Assembly: GCA_023078555.1 (NCBI GenBank)
Contig: CM041201.1
Span: forward strand, 5,091,713-5,155,712
Length of the DNA stretch: 64,000 nt
Direction of reading: 5' to 3'
DNA from: Ulva prolifera
Lineage: Eukaryota > Chlorophyta > Ulvophyceae > Ulvales > Ulvaceae
The notes below the pieces were generated by a model. The model was given only the letters and a program-made list of their open reading frames with translations. It had not been told where the DNA came from and ran no database searches. Positions 56,806 through 64,000 of the stretch are shown here, piece by piece; within the stretch, counting starts at the first letter, position 1, and the number at the start of each line of letters is the position of its first letter. The position numbers were made by a program, and so were the translations under genes.

Positions 56806-58801
56806 TGTCGTGGGCGAGCGTCTTCCAAAATCAAGAGTACGTCGGCGTCAAGAGTTCGATTGAGCGGATATTGAGGAACGATCCGGTCGATCTGGCAAAG
56901 AAACAAACAGATCCTGACGTTAAATTACTGGCAAAACATCCTCGGACGCGGAACACGGGTGTTTACGCCAAGAATTACGAAAGGGCTGAGGCGCGAATAT
57001 ACCTGGCCCTTCAAAGGCATCGGGCGCCTACACGCTTCAGCAGGCGTGTAGGTATTATGTACAAGCAAGCTCAACATAATGCATACATCAGTGTTGTGTG
57101 AGTGACGTGGCCCTGCAAACACCCGCCTGGCTACGTAACAGGCGGTCGGGAGTATTGCTCGCACCATGGATTTTTTCCGCATGCATGCCATGTTGCCATG
57201 TCGCACTTTTCTAATGAGACAGTATACGTCGCTTGATTCGACTCTGCCATGCAATGACCCAAGATCTTACACAAGGATGAAACACATTCTCAATGAGATA
57301 GTTGCGGGAGTCCATGTGACGATCGGAAAAACATACAGGTTGTAACATGAACGAATGGCCTGTTGCTGCTTACACAATGACATGTGGCTGCAGCCAGAGC
57401 GGGTGCTGATGTTGCACGGGTGTGTTGATGTGTGCTGCGTGTTGCTGATTGCGTGGGTGTGTTGTTCCCCTGGTTGTTGCCGGCGGTGCTACCTGCCTTG
57501 CTTTGTCATAACACAATGACATCAATGACTGTCTCCGATCGTTGTAGCTTGAAAGTTCGCGCCTGGCTCTGATTCACAGTCATTGCATCCTTTTTTAAGA
57601 ATACAGATTGATGGGATCACGGGAATTGGGGATGCGAGGTGATAAATGTGCTGATTGACAGGACATGAAACACATATGCTGGTGGTGTTGGCAGAGGCTG
57701 CACATGCCAGAACCGACATTGCTGCAGCCCCACAACTGCCTGAAATTATCAGACAAGTGCAGTGGGTGCAATCGTGGCGGGCATGAGTGCCCAGCAGTTT
57801 CTTGCTGAGGCTCAACAGGCCATTTTGGACCTCACCTTTGGCACAAACACCCAAAACATGCCTCAACTTCAAGGCTCCAGCCTTTCACAGTCACAAATCA
57901 ACCGTATTGGCTGCCGCTTTTTGCTGCCAGGTGGCCATGTATCTCACACAGTAATCAATCACTCTCTCTCAAAGTCGGCTTCACACGGCTAATGTAATTC
58001 AGAGGGACAGTTAACACAACTCAGTAACTGAAGTGGGATAGATGATCGCGAAGTTTGGCTAATTGTAGTTCCACAATCGCCAGGTGGTGGGATGGTGAAC
58101 TATCAGGGGCATCAGAAGGTGGGAGTGTTTCCAAGTATTTCCAGCAAGCATGTCTCTAAGGTGTGGATGATAAGTCGGCACACAATTGCAGTAGGGAGCA
58201 TTGATGCAGAATCATTGCAGGTGACTTTCATGAGTAGTTACCATTGTGGGGGACTTGAGAGGTAGGTGTAATTTGGCTATTGAAGCAACCTTTCTCAACA
58301 CATGTGACATATACAGCTGCGTGCAATAAGTATGTGCTTAGTGCACTGATGACCCCACTGGAGGATACCCCATGGTACCCCAGGATCAACATGTTCATTT
58401 TGCTGTACACATTTGGTGGTAGGCAGGCTGGCACAAATCTATCCTGCGCAGATTGCCAGCCACCATCCAGAAACATGACCAATTGTTGCTGCTGAGGTGA
58501 TAGAGAAGACATTGTAAATGTATACAGATCAGGTATGGTACAGGACATTGATGGACTTGTGAGGTTGAAAAGGTGGCATGGTTGTACAATGTCTGTTCTA
58601 CAGTGCAGATGTATGAGGTAGCGACACAACAACTGCCAGAGCATGATCATAATAATGGTCGGCCCTAGAATAGCATGGATTGTTGGAATATGTGTGGTTG
58701 ACAGTATGTGGTGAATTTGGTTACAATACCCAGTCAGCACATGGTATGTACAAGGGTTGGGAAGGGACTACAATAGATTTGTGCAACTCATTGTGAACAA
58801 A
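56806..58801. other. Intergenic, nothing recognised
   Basis: About 2 kb between the membrane-protein start and the THI4 stop. A 98-codon plus-strand frame (56805-57101) has no ATG and faces the membrane-protein gene. Open frames of 60-170 codons elsewhere lack motifs. The AT-richer 57900-58750 stretch is probably THI4 3' flank. Confidence 0.5.
58721..58725 (-). terminator. Likely poly(A) signal of THI4
   Basis: TGTAA on the minus strand about 77 bases after the THI4 stop. Confidence 0.45.
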
Positions 58802-60288
<1,487 letters not shown>

Positions 60289-60347
60289 TCAGTCGAAGGA
60301 ACCTGCAACTGTGATGCGGAATGGCGATGGGCGTGCACCAGCGAACA

Positions 60348-60755
60348 TCACCTAACAACGGATCGAGGCTTGTAGTGACTTGGCGTGCCTACTTTCAACA
60401 ACCAGGCTGAGCTCTGGATCATAGAGAAGCCACGAAATGTATCTGTAGCTTGAGTGAACGCTAGCCGGCGCTGACGATGGATTTGAAGGGAAGACAGTGC
60501 AACTTGCCTATTGGCGTGCGTGACGGTGACGGCGCGACAGCGCTGACACGCAGCCACGACGCGAGTCCTGCACATTGTATACAACGCCGCTTCCCCGCCG
60601 CAGTACGAACTGATCCGGGTCATAAGGGTATTTCTCAGCGATGTGCAACGTTGCACACGCACCCCTAGCGGTTGGGATGTTAGAAGAGGGAAAACCGAAA
60701 GGGCGCCCCTGGCGTACCCAAGCAAAATATGCATGTGACGATTTGGAGACGGCAT
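60348..60755 (-). other. Upstream open frame running through the riboswitch
   Basis: From an ATG at 60755 (MPSPNRHMHILLGYARGALS) a frame stays open for about 135 codons straight through the aptamer and stops with TGA at 60348, 78 bases before the THI4 ATG. If the leader is not spliced, ribosomes would be caught by this frame. A donor-like GTACGC (about 60717) before the aptamer and an acceptor-like ATGTGCAG (about 60572) after it would remove the aptamer as an intron. Another possible leader intron runs from about 60350 (GTGATG) to about 60305 (TTGCAG). Which is used is not known. Confidence 0.45.
60586..60672 (-). promoter_or_regulatory. TPP riboswitch (THI-box aptamer) of THI4
   Basis: Reading on the minus strand, all core parts of the TPP aptamer are present in order. 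P1 is ACCGCT pairing with AGCGGC. Then come AGGGGTGC (P2), the P3 hairpin TGTGCAACGTTGCACA, the invariant CTGAGAAATACCCTT, and the P4/P5 half TGACCCGGATCAG, TTCGTACTGCGGC, closing with GGGGA. This is the eukaryotic form, with a short loop at P4/P5, as in fungi, plants and Chlamydomonas THI4. Its place upstream of THI4 in the leader fits control by alternative splicing when TPP binds. It was found by eye; a covariance search would confirm it. Confidence 0.93.
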
Positions 60756-63187
60756 CAAACTTGAGTTTTACCAGGCCCTAAACACTTCGGTCCCGGATAA
60801 AATTACCGTTGTCGAGTGAGATATCACAGCGAGCAAGCGCCCTGCCACGAGATCTACGGAACCATTTCGGACAAGTGCGACATCACGAAAGAGGCACATG
60901 GGAACGAGCACACGGAAAACGGCAGTGCCTAACGATTGATTTGCAGCAGGCATAGCAGTTCTTGCATCATCGGGCTTCAAGCAGGTATGCAGCGCACGAC
61001 TGCACGGAAGTCATCAGATGGTCCGTACCTTGGAACGAGATCAGATTGTTGCCGGCGGACTTGGACAGAGGAGTGATACACAATGGTCCATCGCTACCAT
61101 ATATATACCTTTCGGAGTCCATAGTTGCGGAAGCATTTTTTCACGGCTCGAAAGCGCGCAATTGCTATCTTTTTAAAGCACGCCTGTTGTGGCGTACGTG
61201 CGAGAATGCATGAAACGCACGTGACTGCCTGAACCCGCTTCTTGTCTGAACACCGCCGCAACCGTACACTTTTTTGCAGTCTCAATGCTTTCGTGATGAA
61301 CGCGACAACAAAGTACTTGCCGCTTGAGGAACTGACTTATCAAACCTTCAACGACGTCGGTGACAGTGCCAATGGGCCTGACCAACACTAGCACAGATGT
61401 ACAGGGCAGCAGGCAGCTGCATGCTGGGCAACTGGCAGTGTGCTTTTTCGATACAGTCATGAGCGGCCACGTACTTCCGAGATAGCCGTACTTGCAGGTA
61501 CACGCCAGACCCTCGGGCAACTCCAACTCCCACAATTGGACCTGGCAGGACTGGTGCATCCTTGTTTCCCAGATTATGCAGGATCTTTGAAGGTGCATGC
61601 CTGACATCTATCATCATCAAGCGGTCAGCAAACCAATGCAGTGATGCACTGGAACTCCCACCTTAGGGGACGGGGGAATTGCTTTTTCCAGAGATCTGTG
61701 ATGAACAAAAATGCAAACATCCACTGCTGTGAGCCACAACTTCAAGGGCCCCAGAATTGGTTGATGCCTGTACGGGCCACATGGCGTATCAGGTTGCCAC
61801 TCGGCACAATCTCTCGTCTTGGCCAGCGGACGGATGATAAATTGCATAGCTTGCACTGCGAGGCCACAGTCCGTACATGAGTACGTGAATGCATGTAGCT
61901 GAAACCTGTGCTCTGGAAGTGGCTCGAACTACTTGTACAAAGTTGTGCACCCGAGTGGCGATGAATCCTGAGCTCTACAGCGCCATGTCGCACATCTTTA
62001 GAATTCCATGCCGGAACTTTGAGATGTTGTACGTCATGCCTCACTGTATTGGCAGTCTTCTCCTGCCAGTTGTGTACTAGGCTGTCCATGCCACCGCAAC
62101 CTCCTGTGACATCTCATCATCCAGACAGCTCAGACCGTCACACAGCATGCTCAAGGAACCGGCTGTTAGCCAACAGTGATTGCTCGTGTGGACCGCCTGT
62201 AAACCCTGTAGAGTCCTCAGCCACCAGGCCATGCAGCATGTGTTGACCAATTCCACGCAAAGCTCAATGCACAGCGATCTGGAGGGGTCACTCTAATCAT
62301 CAAAGTGTCAGCACTGCAGGGGCAATGGGCCATGGATTCCCATGGCAACCGGCAGTGACTCTTCAAAACATGCTGATGTACATCCTGGTGGCTCAGGCGT
62401 GCAAGGCACATATCGCTAACCGTGAATGCGGAATCGCAGTGGTGGAGAGGGTGGCCCTTTGCACAGCTCTGCCGCGGCAATGCTGTGCTGGTCATGTGGG
62501 CATGCAGATTGACTGTCTGATCATCTGAACAGGTGATACCTCGAGTTCAGGCCCATAGTATCTCACCTGAACGTTTCCGTGTCAACATGTGCCGTGACAA
62601 GCCCCAGCACACGTTCGGATTAGAATGCTTCAGTCCGAGCAATTTGTGTATCACTGGGTATTGCCCACTTCGACACCGTAATGAAGCATACAGCTTGTGC
62701 TTACGGCGCAATCAGCTACAACGCACCTTCTGCGTACTCCTATATGTGCAGGCACTGCGGGTTTGCACATACATGCGCAAGACATGACTGATCTGGTTCT
62801 CCCGGGCTGGACCTTTGCCCACATGATAGAAAAGTGTAACGTGTCATGTAGACGTTTACACAATGTACGTGATGCGCGAGTCACTGGTGCTTCGATAGTG
62901 CAATGACTCGCCGCCAGGGCAGTGGCATATTACATCTGTGACAGTCGTTGATTGGATCCAGACACTCGCCCACTCATACCAAAACTCTGAACCATTGCTG
63001 CAGACTCGACAGCAAGGCGGCCGCAGGTGCATGGGGTATGCCCCGCCAACATGCCTGTGCACCACTATAGCATGAGCTTTGATCTATCATCAGGGGCAAG
63101 CTCATACCAGCATGTGTGCGCCCCTGGGGCCAATCTAACTCCCGCTGCCAGGCCGAGGGATACCTTCTGCACTACACAAACAGGCAG
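60756..63187. other. Intergenic between psbY and THI4, nothing recognised
   Basis: About 2.4 kb that should hold the THI4 promoter on its left and the psbY 3' end on its right. Open frames of 60-145 codons show no family. No tRNA was seen. Confidence 0.5.
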
Positions 63188-63805
63188 CTACTTGTTCTTA
63201 TCCGACATCTCATTCACCTGGTTGAATGCAGGACCGGCAATGTTGAAAAGGACCCAGCCGACAACGGGCAGGAACACAACGGCAAGGATGCCCAGGCGGT
63301 TGTCACCAGCAGTGGTCATGAGCTCCTGTGCAGCCTCAGCCTTTCCAGCTGTCATCAAAGCTGCACCGACACCAGCACCAGCAATGATGCCCTTAGTCTT
63401 CTCTGACATCTCATTGACCTGGTTCAGTGCTGGGCCAGCAATGTTGAACAGGACCCAGCCAGCGACTGGCGCCAGCAGGAATGCCAGGATGCCCAGACGG
63501 TTATCTCCAGCCACCGACACAACCTCTTGCGCAGCCTCAGCGCTGCCAGCACACATGAGGGCAGCGCCCAGGCCAGCCCCAGCAATCAGGCTCTTGTTCT
63601 TGTCTGACATTTCATTCACCTGGTTGAATGCGGGACCGGCAATGTTGAACAGCACCCAGCCGACAACGGGCAGGAACACAACCGCAAGGATTCCCAGGCG
63701 GTTGTCACCAGCCATCGCGGCAACCTCTTGGGCAGCGCTGGCTTGTCCGGCCATGAACATCTGCCCGGCCACAGCAGAGAGTGCAGCGGACTTCGCGATC
63801 TGCAT
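63188..63805 (-). CDS. psbY: PsbY polyprotein, three tandem PsbY units
   Basis: PsbY is a single-span low-mass subunit of photosystem II; nuclear psbY genes make a polyprotein cut in the thylakoid. From the ATG at 63805 there are 205 residues with three units: about 25-71, 93-138 and 160-205. Each starts AAQE, reads GDNRLGILAxxxxPVxGWVL, FNIAGPAxNQVNEMS, and ends in KNK or KTK. Units 1 and 3 are identical over their last 40 or so residues; unit 2 differs (FLLAPVAG, EKTK). A hydrophobic, AxA-ended signal-like stretch precedes each unit (GQASA, SAEAA, KAEAA), as needed for repeated thylakoid cleavage. No plastid transit peptide is visible in this exon, so an upstream exon probably exists; a 53-codon basic frame just upstream (63969-63808) is a candidate. 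The frame stays open three codons further up, to a TTG, behind a GACAG acceptor-like site. Confidence 0.95.
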   Translation of the reverse strand: MQIAKSAALSAVAGQMFMAGQASAAQEVAAMAGDNRLGILAVVFLPVVGWVLFNIAGPAFNQVNEMSDKNKSLIAGAGLGAALMCAGSAEAAQEVVSVAGDNRLGILAFLLAPVAGWVLFNIAGPALNQVNEMSEKTKGIIAGAGVGAALMTAGKAEAAQELMTTAGDNRLGILAVVFLPVVGWVLFNIAGPAFNQVNEMSDKNK

Positions 63806-63807
63806 GA

Positions 63808-63969
63808 TCACCAACTGTCAACTGCGCAACGCAGCGGAGAGATCTGACGTCGCACCGGGGGATTCGCAAACACGCTCAATCGCATCACGAGGCGAGACAC
63901 ATTCACCGCCAAACGTGCGATATTCACATTACAGTTGCTGTGATGAACCCCAGTGGTACTTGCGATCAT
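63808..63969 (-). other. Possible psbY transit-peptide exon or upstream frame
   Basis: An ATG at 63969 opens a 53-codon frame, MIASTTGVHHSNCNVNIARL, rich in Ser, Arg, Val and lacking acids, like a plastid transit peptide, with PLRCAVDS near its end. It stops 2 bases before the PsbY ATG and is in another frame. Removal of a short intron (59 to 92 bases, depending on the GT used) ending at GTTGACAG would fuse it in phase to PsbY. The rest of the window to 64000 shows nothing else. Confidence 0.35.
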
Positions 63970-64000
63970 CACAGGCAATGTTTGAGGGCGGACCGGTATA

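Noticed and set aside
56805-57101. Plus-strand frame of 98 codons facing the membrane-protein gene
   Set aside because: Begins with TTG, has no ATG and lies in the 5' flank of a better-supported gene.
60586-60672. Treating the P3 16-base palindrome as an independent protein-binding site
   Set aside because: It sits exactly where the P3 hairpin of the TPP aptamer belongs.
63188-63814. Reading the psbY triplication as a CRISPR-like or tandem DNA repeat
   Set aside because: The repeat is at the protein level, with silent differences between units and full PsbY sequence.

Overview
This window reads as nuclear DNA of a green alga, most likely a trebouxiophyte. Three things suggest this. It has a nuclear psbY gene for a photosystem II subunit and a THI4 gene preceded by a eukaryotic-type TPP riboswitch. 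It has a plant-type HPPK-DHPS fusion. Genes are split by many short introns whose ends are strikingly uniform (donors mostly GTGCGT, GTGTGN or GTGAGN; acceptors almost always TGCAG), and several genes have the chlorophyte poly(A) signal TGTAA downstream. I saw no rRNA, CRISPR array, prophage or intact transposon. The species is inference; nothing here names it.

Layout, left to right: an apparently gene-poor left end (1-5860); an FkbM-type methyltransferase on the minus strand (9042 to 5861); a PRA1 Rab-acceptor protein (10639-11453, plus) tail to tail with a Rab7 GTPase (14015 to 12850, minus); a long CEP104-like centriole/cilium-tip protein whose C-terminus is a kinesin-light-chain-type TPR block (17125-21175, plus); an LMBR1/LMBD2 membrane protein (23962 to at least 27615, plus) with unassigned exons behind it; a TEX2-type SMP lipid-transfer protein (30729-38047, plus); a secreted papain-family protease of the cfaD type (41988 to 38517, minus); an unrecognised five-exon gene (44604-47121, plus); an AAAP amino-acid transporter (48394-51336, plus) tail to tail with HPPK-DHPS (54757 to 51884, minus); an unrecognised multi-span membrane protein (56805 to 55342, minus); THI4 with its riboswitch (60755 to 58802, minus); and psbY encoding three tandem PsbY units (63805 to 63188, minus).

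Functional themes: vitamin/cofactor synthesis (THI4 for thiamine thiazole, HPPK-DHPS for folate), membrane traffic and lipid contact sites (PRA1, Rab7, SMP protein, LMBD2), photosystem II (PsbY), and cilium/centriole biology (CEP104). Gene order does not look operon-like, as expected for a nuclear genome. Exon limits were found by eye from family resemblance, splice dinucleotides and reading phase. Where I say exons join in phase I checked the arithmetic, but boundaries may be off by a base or so, and no transcript was available.
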